Assembly (NCBI RefSeq): GCF_023973825.1
Contig: NW_027122950.1
Span: forward strand, 266,427-330,426
DNA: 64,000 nucleotides
Direction: 5' to 3'
From: Plasmodium brasilianum
Lineage: Eukaryota > Apicomplexa > Aconoidasida > Haemosporida > Plasmodiidae
Part shown: positions 27,625 through 39,094 of the stretch, piece by piece
How the letters are laid out: each line of letters opens with the position of its first letter
Numbering within the stretch: position 1 is the stretch's first letter
Position numbers and translations under genes: made by a program
The notes under the pieces: model-generated
The model's database searches: none
What the model saw: only the letters and a program-made list of their open reading frames with translations
Told to the model about the DNA's origin: nothing

Positions 27625-28599
27625 GTAGAATTGTGGTTGATAGTCTATATTATGAAGACTTCGTTCATAATTTATATTTGCTTCATAATGTGTGTTTTGT
27701 GGTGATTATATTGCTTCTTTTTCAACTTATTTAAGTTTAATTAGTTTTTCCTTTAGTAAACGATTACGTAGATATGATTTCATTGGAGTAAATTATATGA
27801 AAAAAAAGATATATATATGTAATTAAAAGTATTATTTTATTGTTTTTAATACTTTGTGTGATAATGAATTATAAGAATTGTGATACGTTATTCACATTAT
27901 TAATTATAATATTTATTAATCTTATATAAAAAAATTAAGGTGAAAATTGTTAGTAATAATGCAGATATTGTAAAGCTAGCAACAAATACATAATCTATTT
28001 TAGTAGGTGGTAAATTTGTGGCACACCAGGACAAGAAGTTACATTACACATTATATTATTATATATTTCTTTAAAATCGTTTAATTCTTTACAAAAAAAG
28101 TTTTTAACTTTTTTTTGGAATTGATAGTAATATTGAATAAAAAAGTCAAAGGAATTTTTAATATGTATACAATAGTTATCATTAGAATCAAAATATTGCC
28201 CATTAAAATTGTTAGAAGCATTATCATAACTGTATAGTACTTAGAGTTTTTTAAAATTTCTGTATCAATATTTTTAAACTCTTGCACGAATATATTATTT
28301 AATTGGGACGGAAATTTATTTTATATCTGAAAATTAAGTGGCATTCTTAATATATTTTTATTAAGCGATTATCAGGTAATTCAAATCTTTATAATATTTG
28401 ATGCTATAAGAATTATATTGTTCATTTAGTACAATTAAATATCCAACAGTATCTAGACTTGATATTATAAATTCGTTATTTCAACTACTGCCACATTTCT
28501 TTCCTGGATTTTTAGCACTTTACCCGTGTCATTTTGAACATCTGAAATAGCATCTACAATTTCCTTTTAATGTTTAAGATATAATGTCACAGAATTTTA
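27625..28599 (-). pseudogene. PIR pseudogene (minus strand), unit 1
   Basis: Exon-2 relic from 28599 to about 27915. It reads in several frames: EFKNIDTEILKNSKYY, then GQYFDSNDNYC, then KELNDFKEIYNNIMC, VTSCPGVPQIYH and a hydrophobic stretch ending near LIFLYK. This is PIR-type order. The last exon starts at 27792 with FTPMKSYLRNRLLKEK, but its acceptor AG has become AA, and it contains stops before a decayed YQPQ end near 27630. It is clearly homologous to, and more decayed than, the copy at 34017-34990. Confidence 0.7.
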
Positions 28600-29844
28600 C
28601 TAAATATAAAAAAAAAATGATATTAATTTTATAATATACTTGTATGTTTTTGACTCTACTAACAGAATTCATTTTTTAAAATAAAATTAGTTTGATATTA
28701 ACATACATAATACAGCAATTACTCATTTTATTCTATATAAATTAATAACTACTTCATTAAAAATTAATAATATATTTATAATGAAAATTAATTAACTTCT
28801 TAATTAAATGTAAATAAATTTTATGAATAAATACATTACCTGCATAACATTATTATATATAGATGCTTATTTATAAATTTTTCCTATTGTTATTTTTTTT
28901 ACTCGTACGTTAACCTAAACAACAGTAGAAATATTAATACGTGAATAATTATAATTATATTCTATTAATGTCTTGGAATTTTTACAAAATTTAATGTTCT
29001 TTAAAATAATATAAATTTTAAAGAATATGCATGTTATATGTATAGATAGATCATAAAATGATTATGGTGTTTTTATCAATGTTTGGACATCTAACATATT
29101 ATAATTTAAATGTTAATATTTATTTTGTTAATAAAGATAAATTATATGGTTTTGCATGAAATTTATTTATGGAATTTTAACATTATTAAACGCAAATTTT
29201 GTTAAAACTGCTTTACGTTATGCTTATACTGAAACCCCCCTTTAGATAAATATTTGATTTATTAATAACATGGTAAATATTTTTAAAAACATGTAACTTA
29301 TAAAATGAAAAATCATAAGTTATTCAAATTTTTTAACAGGTATATCTGGACGGAGATATCTTAATATCAATATTTTTAATTTATGCATATAAATAAAATT
29401 GGAAATCTTGTAAATATATATTTTAATGTTTTTTAATTATTTTTATTTTATCTTAATTAATGTTAAAATATATAATATTTTATGAAATAATATTCTTTTC
29501 CATATATGACATTCACACGTATGTACCACTTGTTTGTTTAGATTCAGGTTATTAGTAGTATATATTCAAGAACTTATAGTTCAAGTTTAATTTGTAGTGG
29601 TTATTTATGTGTGGGATAACTAATTTGCGTATTAAGGAATTTTATAGAGGAAAAGATACATTTATTATATTATTATTGCAATTGAATAATAGTTTATTTA
29701 ATAATATTATATGAGAATTATTTAAATATTTATTACAAAATAAATTGGTAAACAATATAGTAATGTTTATTTATTCTTAATGTAATTATACAGATACAAT
29801 GGTAAAAACAGCGACATTAGAATTTAATATTTTTTATATAAAAA
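28600..29844. other. Spacer, no gene seen
   Basis: Junction region between the two tandem units, A+T-rich, without a coding frame or motif that could be assigned. Confidence 0.5.
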
Positions 29845-29990
29845 TTATTCCAAAAATATAATTTTAATGTAAAAATTTATAATATTTATATATCAATTAA
29901 AAGAGTAATATTTTTCTAAAAATATAGCGCAAAGTATTCTCTATATTCTCTATATTGTGTATATATTCAATATATTAAGAAATCAAATAT
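29845..29990 (+). promoter_or_regulatory. Conserved fam upstream module (copy 4)
   Basis: A TTCCAAAAATATAATTTTAATG-like element lies about 509 bp before the fam-m start, and TATTCTCTATATTCTCTATA follows near 29936. The second part is nearly identical to that of the 12485 gene. Confidence 0.5.
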
Positions 29991-30234
29991 TATATTCTTT
30001 AACTTATATATGAAATAATTATTAAATAATTACTTAAATTAATGTATTAAATAGATAATTTATATATTTTGAATATTTGTTATTGAATTCGAATGATATT
30101 ATTCTAATTCAAATTACCTTTTTAAAGTTAGGATTAAAATAAATACTTTATAATATACTTTTAAAGTTAATTTTCATCGCTTCTTTTGTAAAAAATAACA
30201 GAATACATATATGCTATTCACTTTTTACGAAAAA

Positions 30235-30256
30235 ATAATAATAATAATAATAATAA
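30235..30256. repeat. (ATA)n microsatellite before fam-m
   Basis: About seven ATA triplets roughly 100 bp upstream of the fam-m start codon at 30354. Confidence 0.85.
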
Positions 30257-30353
30257 CGAACTAAATAAATAATTATAATATCATTTTTCAGGAAATGAAT
30301 ATTACATTATTGTTAATTTTTTTATTAATATATTGAAATATTAAATATATATA

Positions 30354-31312
30354 ATGATCCAAAAAATGAATCTATTTTTTTTGATTGAAATTTCTACTTT
30401 TGTACTTTTATCTTTGATATGCTATTTTTACAAAGATGTGGTATAAAATTGTTATTAGAAATTTTTATTTTTTATTCATATTTTTTGAGTTTACTTTATA
30501 TCAATGCTTTTTTGTAGCATGAGATTATTTAATCCTATGTATGTTAAATATTTACTTTACTTTTATAGAATATCTTTAGCAAATACTTGAATGAGAACTA
30601 CAAACTAGACAGTAAATTAAATGGAGCTTTTCGATTACTGGCAAAATGTAAACGCCATAAGAATTTATGCTTTGTAAAATTAAAAAATGAGATACCAAAT
30701 AATGGATTAAACGAAAAAATATATATATCTAATAATAAAAAGGGGGCCACAAGAACATCGATGCAAACAAATGAAAGTTCACAAAATAATGTTGGAAGGA
30801 ATAAACATGCTAATAAAAATAAATGTTATATATTTGAAACGAAAAAATATTCTCGTTTAGAAAAAAAAATATTCAAAGAACTTGATTACGAAGATTTTCT
30901 TAAAAATAATAGAACAATTAGTAATAAGATTTACAAAAAAATTATACGTAAAAAACTGGCATCTAAACTTGCTCCAACTTTAATATTTTTCATATTGTTA
31001 TCGTTGTCATTTGTATTAGATTACTGTGGTAGTTATGGCCTTGTATGGGGTTTATTTGATATATTGAGTAGCTTTTCAAAGGGTTGGTACACAGTTATAA
31101 ACAATTATTTTAAGGGATCATCCTTAGATTGGTTATTAGTGTATACGATTCCAAATAGTAGTAAGGGTCAATCTTTTTATACCGTACCACTTCTATTCAA
31201 TCTAATTTACGTCATGCCCTTCATTATATATTGTATCATAACTATATCAAGAATCGTTTATTACCACAAAAAGGTTAAAAAATATGAAAAAATTAAGTAC
31301 CGTAAAAGGTAA
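30354..31312 (+). CDS. fam-m: fam-m protein, two exons
   Basis: Exon 1 is 30354-30440 and exon 2 is 30569-31312, with a 128 bp phase-0 intron. The product is 276 aa. Exon 1 encodes a 29-residue hydrophobic leader (MIQKMN start instead of the usual MEQK). Exon 2 opens NIFSKYLNENYKLD and carries FRLLAK, with RLLAK at 51-55. The fam-m signature KKYSRLEKKIFKELDYEDF follows. Transmembrane segments lie near 163-181 and 237-260, flanking a loop of about 55 residues. The tail YYHKKVKKYEKIKYRKR is typical of the family. It is expected to be exported and membrane-inserted; the function is unknown, with an RH5-like fold proposed for the family. No lesion was seen. Confidence 0.92.
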
Positions 31313-32829
31313 AATGAATAAGAGTAATTATGATTCTTTTTATAAAAAAATTTTCGCCATGAAAAGAAATATATATTTTCCTCAGTAATAGACTTAATAA
31401 ATATACCCACAATAGCATAATTTTTACATGTTGAACAACGTATAAGTAGTAAGTTTTATATACAGCTGTAATGTATATTGTTTTTAGTCTTATTATAAAT
31501 TTAAATGTTTTAATATTTTTCAATTTGTATTATGAACTAGTGTTCCCTCATAACTAAAAATTATTCCCTGGTATATATATTTGTGAATTTCATCTGGATT
31601 TTATTTAAAATACATATTTGTAGGTATTAATTAATATATAATACGACAACTTATATAATTTCAGTAATTTCCCATGTTAATTTATATTTAAGATACAAAG
31701 AAAATACTGCTTTATATTTTTTTATCATTTTGTAGATTAAAATGATTATTTGATTGCCTAATTAGAAAAATGTCTTTTCAGTTTACAATGAAGCAAAGTT
31801 TATTTTATTCAGTATATACATGTGTTTTTTATAAACATAAAATTGGACTTTATATGTATTTTACAAAATTAATTTTTTTTAAAAATACATTACCAAAAAT
31901 ATATTTACTTAAGATACATTTTAATATACCTTATAATTTTTTCATGGTAAAAATATGAAATTGTAAATGTATAATAAAATAATTTGGTTTTTATATAGGT
32001 TTCTGAGATTAGGATGTATTGCTAATATTTTAATTTTGCTACTATAACTATTTTGATTTATTAATTTTTATATATTATCAAATATACAATTAGTTATGTT
32101 TAAAAAAAATAAATAAATAAACGTTAGACATTTACAAAATTGAGATATATATTTTTTTATTTATATACATATAAAAAAAGGTAATAGGAATGAAATATGA
32201 ATTTTTAAAATACTTTTATAATCTGTTATAAAAGTTTTTAGTTTGTATATTATAATTTAAATATATAAAATAAAGCACCTTTTTTTTACTGAAATTACTC
32301 TTCTATAAAAAATAAATTATTAACAATATGTTGAATTTGTTGATTAACTAAATAGTTTATATATGTTGTGTTAAAAATATTTCCAAATGATATTATATAT
32401 ATTGATTAGAAAAGAAATGTTATATTAATATTTTTATTTTTTTTTTATCATGAACATTTTGAAGCACAAAATGTTTAAATATATATTACATAGTAAAAAT
32501 AAAAACAACGTTTAAAAAAGTATAATAAACAAAATAGTGTTTCTGTATTTGTAACACACTTCAACAATATGCTGAGATCTCTTTTCCTCATTAAATTTAT
32601 AATTACTATAAAAAAAATTTTATGAAAAATAAAATTGAGTGTCTCCTTATTGTAAAAATATTACTATGTTTTTTTTTAATATGAAAACTTTAATGTTTCT
32701 ATAACGTGAAATAATTTCAACGATAAATATTGTTTCTTTAATTATTTTGAATTTAACATTACGCATAATCTGATAAATTCCATATTTAAATTAATAATAA
32801 AAATGCAGATTTATGGAAAAACTTAAGAT
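31313..32829. other. Spacer, no gene seen
   Basis: A+T-rich 3' flank of fam-m. The small frame at 31770-31958 is hydrophobic and lysine/phenylalanine-rich, as expected by chance here, and shows no family signature. Confidence 0.5.
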
Positions 32830-33300
32830 AATACATGGCTATCCAAAATCATTAAAATTAATACTCGTTCTGAAATTGCTAATATGATTATTAGAACAGA
32901 ATCTGAAATTTTTACATGTAATAAAAAAAGAGACTGAATTTTTAAAATATAATATGTATAATAATGTGTTCCTCGGGGATCATAATAGTGGAATTCTATT
33001 AGAAACATGAATAAAAGTAGATTTCTGTTCAATTTTATTTATTCTTAAGGTACTATAATGATACATGATATTACATTTAAGGAAGTAATTGTCGTATTTT
33101 TTACTTACTATAAAGTAAATAAAAACGAATTATATTAATATATATGCGATTTGTTACTTTTAAAATTTACTTTAGTGTAATTTTTATAATTGTATAATAA
33201 ATTTATATATGTTTTTTATTTATCATACATAGATTTGTTTATTACTTCGGATGTTATATGTATAAAATATATTAGAGGAGAAAAGGAAAATTAAGTATAA
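32830..33300 (+). pseudogene. PIR 3'-end relic (plus strand), unit 2
   Basis: A decayed membrane segment (VIVVFFTYYK) is followed by a GTAAATAAAAA donor at 33115, as in the intact PIR gene. At 33243 a TTACTTCGGATGTTATATG stretch matches the start of the PIR last exon (FGSYVGK in the intact gene), and then come A/G-rich codons of lysine/arginine type. Upstream, fragments such as IIKINTRSEIANMIIRTESE could be ectodomain remnants. Stops interrupt every frame. It is the counterpart of 26420-26900. Confidence 0.45.
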
Positions 33301-34016
33301 TCCTTCGGAAGAACATATATATGAATTATAAACTAAACATTGAGAGGTTTGCTATATAAATTAGAGATTGAGTAGAATAAATATCTCTTAACTACATATA
33401 TAAATAATTTTTTTACAATGTTACGTAGAATATATACCATACAAAAACAACCATACTAAAATTTTTGCATATCATTTTAAATTTTTAATTCTGTTTATCG
33501 GCAACTAGATAAATGATAATGAAACCTTAAAGATATAAATAATATATATATATTCTTTTAAATTTTTGAATAATGTTTTTGTTTTTTGAATTTTGTTTTT
33601 TTATTTGCACATTAGTATTACTGGTGTTTTTTTTAAAGCTTCTGTTTCTTCTCTTTTCACTTTAATACTACTTTAATAAACGCTTCTATATATTAATGTG
33701 TAATAAAATCATTATTTATTTCACAATCTTGTGTTATATATTTATACCTTAAAATTATGTGGTTTTTATTCTAAAGAAAAATTCATATATATATAAATTT
33801 TTTGCTACTGATTCAAACAGTAGTATTGTATTTATGTTAACTCTTTGTTTGAATAATTGCTGTGTAATTTTTTCTTAATTTTTATGCGCATGTATACATT
33901 TCTAATTTTTTTTATTTATTTATTAAAAAATATCCTCATATATGTAACTTTTGCACCACAGAGTATTATATTTTGTATGGTAAATAATATAAACTGTAAT
34001 TTTTGTATCAAGGATC
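33301..34016. other. Gap between tail-to-tail PIR relics
   Basis: A+T-rich sequence between the 3' ends of two converging PIR relics. The open frame at 33857-34057 on the plus strand runs into, and is antisense to, the last exon of the minus-strand relic and is not considered a gene. Confidence 0.5.
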
Positions 34017-34990
34017 TCATTGTGGTTGATACCCTATACTATGAGAACTTCCTTTAAATTTTTTATCTAATACATTATATATATTTTGTAAAGATTCCCT
34101 TTTTTCTTTAAGTTCAACTATTTTTTTCATAACTAAGCTATTATATAAGCATGATTTCAATAAAGTAAACTATATGAAACGAAACATGTATATATACCTA
34201 AATATATTAATGTTTTGTGCTTGTAAATTTTTGTGAAAATGGGCATACTCATTGTGTTAGAATATTCACGTTATTAACTATAATTTTTTTTTCACTTTAT
34301 ATAAAAAAAAATAAAGAGAATGATGCTATTAATACGACCGCTCTGGATAAACTGATAGCAAATATATATTTTACTTGCATAGGTGATAAATATGTGGTAA
34401 ACCAGTACAAGGAGTTACCATATGAATTTTATTATAAAATACTTCTTTACAATTAACTCCTCGCAAAAAGCATTTTAACTACTTCTTTGATGTTTTTCGC
34501 AATTATTCTTGTAAAGGTTATAACATTTCTTAATATTACCACAAATTATATCACCAGAATCCTGTTTTTTACCATTAAATTTGCTAAAATCATCATAATA
34601 ACCGTATATTTATTCAAGCTTTGTTAAAGATTCAGTATCAATTTTTTTTATTTCTTGTATGAATATGTTATCTAATTTAGACGAAACATCTCAAGAGGGG
34701 TTAAACCAAATGTAACTATTATTCTTTTTATTTTTTTTTTTTTCTGAATTTATCAGGTAATTCAAGTATTTACGACATTTGAGATTATCAGAATAATATT
34801 TATCTTTAATTTCAATTAAATATCTACCAATCTGTTGACATAATGTAATAAAATTAGTATTAGGAATATTTAAAGAATTATATTTAGTATTAGAACAATA
34901 TTGTCCAGGACTTATACTACCACTCTTAATATTTTAACATCCCCCCTCATATTCAATTTTATGCTGAACATATAATTCCACGGAATTATT
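34017..34990 (-). pseudogene. PIR pseudogene (minus strand), unit 2
   Basis: The exon-2 start is at 34990, after a TTTTTAG acceptor. It reads NNSVELYVQHKIEYEGGC, hits a TAA, and continues in the same frame with SPGQYCSNTKYNSLNIPN, FITLCQQIGRYL and KCRKYLNYLI, all PIR-like. Frameshifts follow at an A-tract and beyond. Later pieces include the IDTES-type block, GYYDDFSKFNGK, NIKKCYNLYKNNCEKHQ and TPCTGLPHIYHL. The last exon, 34169-34017, is fully open: an AG acceptor, FTLLKSCLYN, 50 residues, ending SIGYQPQ then TGA. An intact last exon next to a broken exon 2 suggests fairly recent inactivation. The tiny first exon was not found. Confidence 0.8.
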
Positions 34991-37900
34991 CTAAAAATAA
35001 AAAAAATAAAAAAAAAATACTACTACTAATAATAATATATATTCGTAAAATTTTATTATAATGAATAAAAATATATATTTCATTTATGTGACAACAAATT
35101 AATGAAGTATTATGATAAATATAAAAACTATAACAAAAAAATAAATCTTACACTTCCCCCTAAAATGTTCGGCCATTGTATATAATTATAAGTGAATGAA
35201 ACCGCGAAAGTTAAATTAATATTATATTGATATTTATCTAAGTGAAAAAATTTTACACATTAAGTATATACGTGACACATTCCGTTTTGTCATATATAGA
35301 ATTTAAAAAAACAATTCTTAATAAAATCGCAACTTTAATTTTTGGTTAAATTAAAATAAGGTTGTATAGTTTGTATAGTACAATATAAAAGCTTTTAATT
35401 GTAAACATGATAATTTGAAAAACATAATTTCTTTATTGTATCTAGAATACAATTATAGTAATGAATATTCTTCTTTTTAATTTTTGTTAGTGTGAAAATT
35501 ATATAAATGTACTTATATGATATAGAAAAAAATAAATTAACATTAAAGTATTCTCATATAAATTGCCAATTATATTCGAGTATCTAATTAAAAATTTTTT
35601 TTTTACCTTTTAAAATACTATAAATAGATAAATATTATTTATTTTATAGATATAGAATTTTCCCTTTTACTTTTATTTTAGTGTTAGAATGACACCTTTC
35701 AAATTATTTCAGTTAATATTAAAAATATGTGATAATAATATATAAGCTCTTTAAGAATCTGAATTTCGTGATTTTTAGTGAAATTATAATTTTTCATAAA
35801 TGGAAAATAAATTCAAGTTAAATAGGTTTATAATACATTAAAATAAGTACTATTTCGTTAAATTAAAAATATCTTGCTTAAAAATAATATTTTAAGTATG
35901 AATATATTATTCTAGAGATAGACATTATCATATTATTTAAAAAAATCTCTTATTTTTTTTCATCCTATTACACAAGAAGCTAAAGTTTCAGTTTAATCTT
36001 TATAACTTTTGATTTAGTATGATATATATGATTATATTTCAAATATAACAATTATATAAACAAAAATTAGATATTATTACAAGGTATATTAATTAAAATT
36101 ATAAATTAAATAAAAAAAAAAAAAATTTAATGCCTAAAGCTTTTAGTAAAATATACTAGTGAATTTTATTTATACATGTGACTAATTAAAAATATAGATT
36201 AATATATCAACTAAAAATTATATTTACAGAAAAAAAAATAACAAGCCCAATTAAAAAATAAATTTATGGCTTTTGTTCTACTTTCCAAATATAGTAAAAT
36301 AATTGATAAAAGAAATATCATAAAATTTTTCAATTTCACTTATTTCACTGCTATTTTATTTATCTCTGTTATGTGTCTTATATGTTGTACTATATATAAA
36401 TGTATATTTCAAAGATCTCAGAGAATAATAATAAATTATTTTTTTTTTTTTTTATATATCATATTATTGTAAAATATCTTAAGATCATATATTTAGTAAA
36501 ATATATAACTTGTATATTATTATATTTTATTTGTACTAATATATTTATGAAATAATTAAATATATTTAAAAAAAAATATAAAATTACGTAAAAACAAAAA
36601 TTGTTTTTATTATTAGTACATACGTAGGATGATTTCTCTTTTACTTTATGAACAAAGTAGTAATTAATATAGAAAAGTTATTATTATAATGGTTTAAATA
36701 AACATGTTTTAAATTTATTTTACGTAAGATATCCTCTGTTATTTTATTTTTATATTTATAACAATAATATATCTTTTTTCAATTTTCATATATGCGTTTC
36801 GTTTAATAAAATAGTTCTGTTGTCAAAATTTCCAATGGATTCCAATGAATTAGAGTTGTGCTGTTATGAGATTAATATTAATTAATAACTACATTTTTAG
36901 GTTTATGTGTGCCAATATTCTATTATTATTTTTAATATTCAATATATTTTTAGTATAATCACTATAGATTTATAGGACTAAAATTATATTAACAAATTTA
37001 TTAAGTACCATATCATATATAAAAAATAAAATATAAAAGAAAACATAAATATTTATTATTCTGGTAATGTATACATTGTATTAATAAAATATGCATGTAA
37101 TATTTACATTATATGATAATGTATAAAAGTATATAATGGAAAGAACCCTACATGTATTAAACTAATATACATTAAAAGAACCATATATTTATTTCTGGTA
37201 ATACAAAATAAGTATATCTAGATTCTATTGAATTTATTCAAAATTATTGGAACGAAGTCAATGCTAATATAATTATCTAAAAATAATTATTTTCCTAATA
37301 ATATGTTATTAATATGTAATAATATATTTGTTTTATGTATTATAGGGATATTACATTACAATGACGCATATATCTATTTCATTTAGCATTGTATTAACCT
37401 ATGGTAATAATTATAATTAATTCAGATTAATATATTTTTCGCCATTTTATTTATTAATATTATTTATGTATTAATGATATTGTAAAATTCATAAATAAAT
37501 TGATATTATTATGGGATTTACATAATATAAAACAGTAAATAATAATTTGTAATCTGCCTATTTTTTTGGTATATGATAGCAGTTAAAAATTGTTATATAT
37601 ATAAAATGGATTTTATATTTTCACAGATAAATCTAGTATTAGTTATTTTTATAAATATTAATATATATAGAGATGATTTAAAAAATAATAACCATTAATC
37701 TTATTAGCTAAGTAGAAAAAAGAAAAATATTATTGAGTAATTACAAAAAATCAAAAAAAAATATAAAGATAAAAGTTAAAATTAACAAATTCTTTTTAAA
37801 ATGTAAAAATATATCATATTTTTTAAATTTACTATAAAATATTTACATTTTCTTTCATATCCTTATGGTTTTAGAAAAGCGCTGAAATTCATTTAGTACT

Positions 37901-38269
37901 GTTTAATTTATACACTTTTTTTATATTTAACTTTTATATCCTTTATTTTATAAAAATATTAATAAATAATAATGTAGATATTATAGTAAAAAAAAATATA
38001 AGTATATTTTTTATTTAATTGTTTACATTTTTTTTAAAAGCGAATATAAATTACAAGTTAATATAAAAAACTATGTATTCAGAATAATTTCATTATTATC
38101 GTGTTTTAGGAATATTAATTAGTTCAATAATTTTTTAAATTTATAATTATAAAAGTTATACAATCAAAAAAAATACTTTAATATCATAAATATCTATAAA
38201 TATGTATAAAGTTTTTTCATTTAAGTTACACTATTTGTTGTATAAAAAAATTGAATTCTTTATAAAGGG
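34991..38269. other. Spacer, no gene seen
   Basis: About 3.3 kb of A+T-rich DNA. The frame at 36266-36472 is a short hydrophobic reading typical of random A+T-rich sequence. No splice sites or family motifs support it. Confidence 0.5.
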
Positions 38270-39094
38270 ACAGTACATTTAAATATGGTATTTTCTTTGT
38301 GAGAAGATATATATAATTAAAAAAAAATATATTGATATATAACAAATAAAGGGTTACAAACTTACTATAAAAGAAAACGTTTATTATGCGATTATCTATT
38401 AAATCATAATGACCTAGAAGTATTTCATTATGTATATAACATATGGTTTTTCTATAATATATTAATTTATATGAATTATATATATGTTTTCACTACGATT
38501 TCGTGTATTTTAAGGTATTTCTGTTTTTTTATTAAATTTTTTTTTATTAATTAAATCCTTAAACAGTTAATTGATAGGAATTTTTTGAAGGATACAAATA
38601 AGCCTCTTTACAAATATGGAAATAATCATATATATAGAAATAATGAAATAACATAGAATTATAAAATTATAAGTAATTCTGATATATAAATTAAAAAGAA
38701 GTATTGCAATATTAATGTTTTTGCTTTTTTTTATTTTCCTACAAGTTTAATATTTTTGGAATACATTAATATAATTTTAATTTTTATATATATATATATA
38801 TACATTGTTACTTATATTTAATCAAGTATTAATATAAATTTCATATTGATAATCTTAAAGAAATAAAAAATAGTATATATAATTGAAATATATTTTATGC
38901 ATCTTCATTTCAATCTTCATATTTCATGTTCGCTTCTCTTTCTTTTATTAAGTATTTTTTCAAATTACTCTTTTCATCGTTCCCATAGTGAATAATAAAA
39001 GTTATTAAATAAGTTTCTTATAGATTACATGCTTACGCAAAAATGTTATTCTTATATATTCAGAATGTATATTATAAATTTTAAAAATGTATTT

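Larger units (their letters stand above)
23521..28599. repeat. Tandem duplication, unit 1
   Basis: Collinear with 29845-34990 at an offset of 6.32-6.41 kb. The matching landmarks are: upstream module 23521/29845, start codon 24027/30354, plus-strand PIR donor 26708/33115, PIR last-exon relic 26841/33246, minus-strand PIR last-exon end 27625/34017 and exon-2 start 28599/34990. The genes at the left end differ in their 3' halves. Confidence 0.7.
29845..34990. repeat. Tandem duplication, unit 2
   Basis: Second copy of the 6.3-6.4 kb unit, with fam-m at the left, a plus-strand PIR relic in the middle and a minus-strand PIR relic at the right. The order and orientation equal those of unit 1, and the spacing matches within about 90 bp over the unit. 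Confidence 0.7.

Noticed and set aside
30235..30256. Short tandem repeats as a CRISPR or centromere-like array
   Set aside because: They are simple microsatellites with no spacers, and Plasmodium has no CRISPR systems. The window lacks the single long, extremely A+T-rich core with organised repeats expected of a centromere.
34217..34456. Plus-strand 79-residue ORF
   Set aside because: Antisense to the minus-strand PIR relic, whose family-specific motifs are on the other strand.
36266..36472. Plus-strand 68-residue ORF with a TM-like stretch
   Set aside because: No splice context, signal exon or export motif, and the composition is expected by chance.
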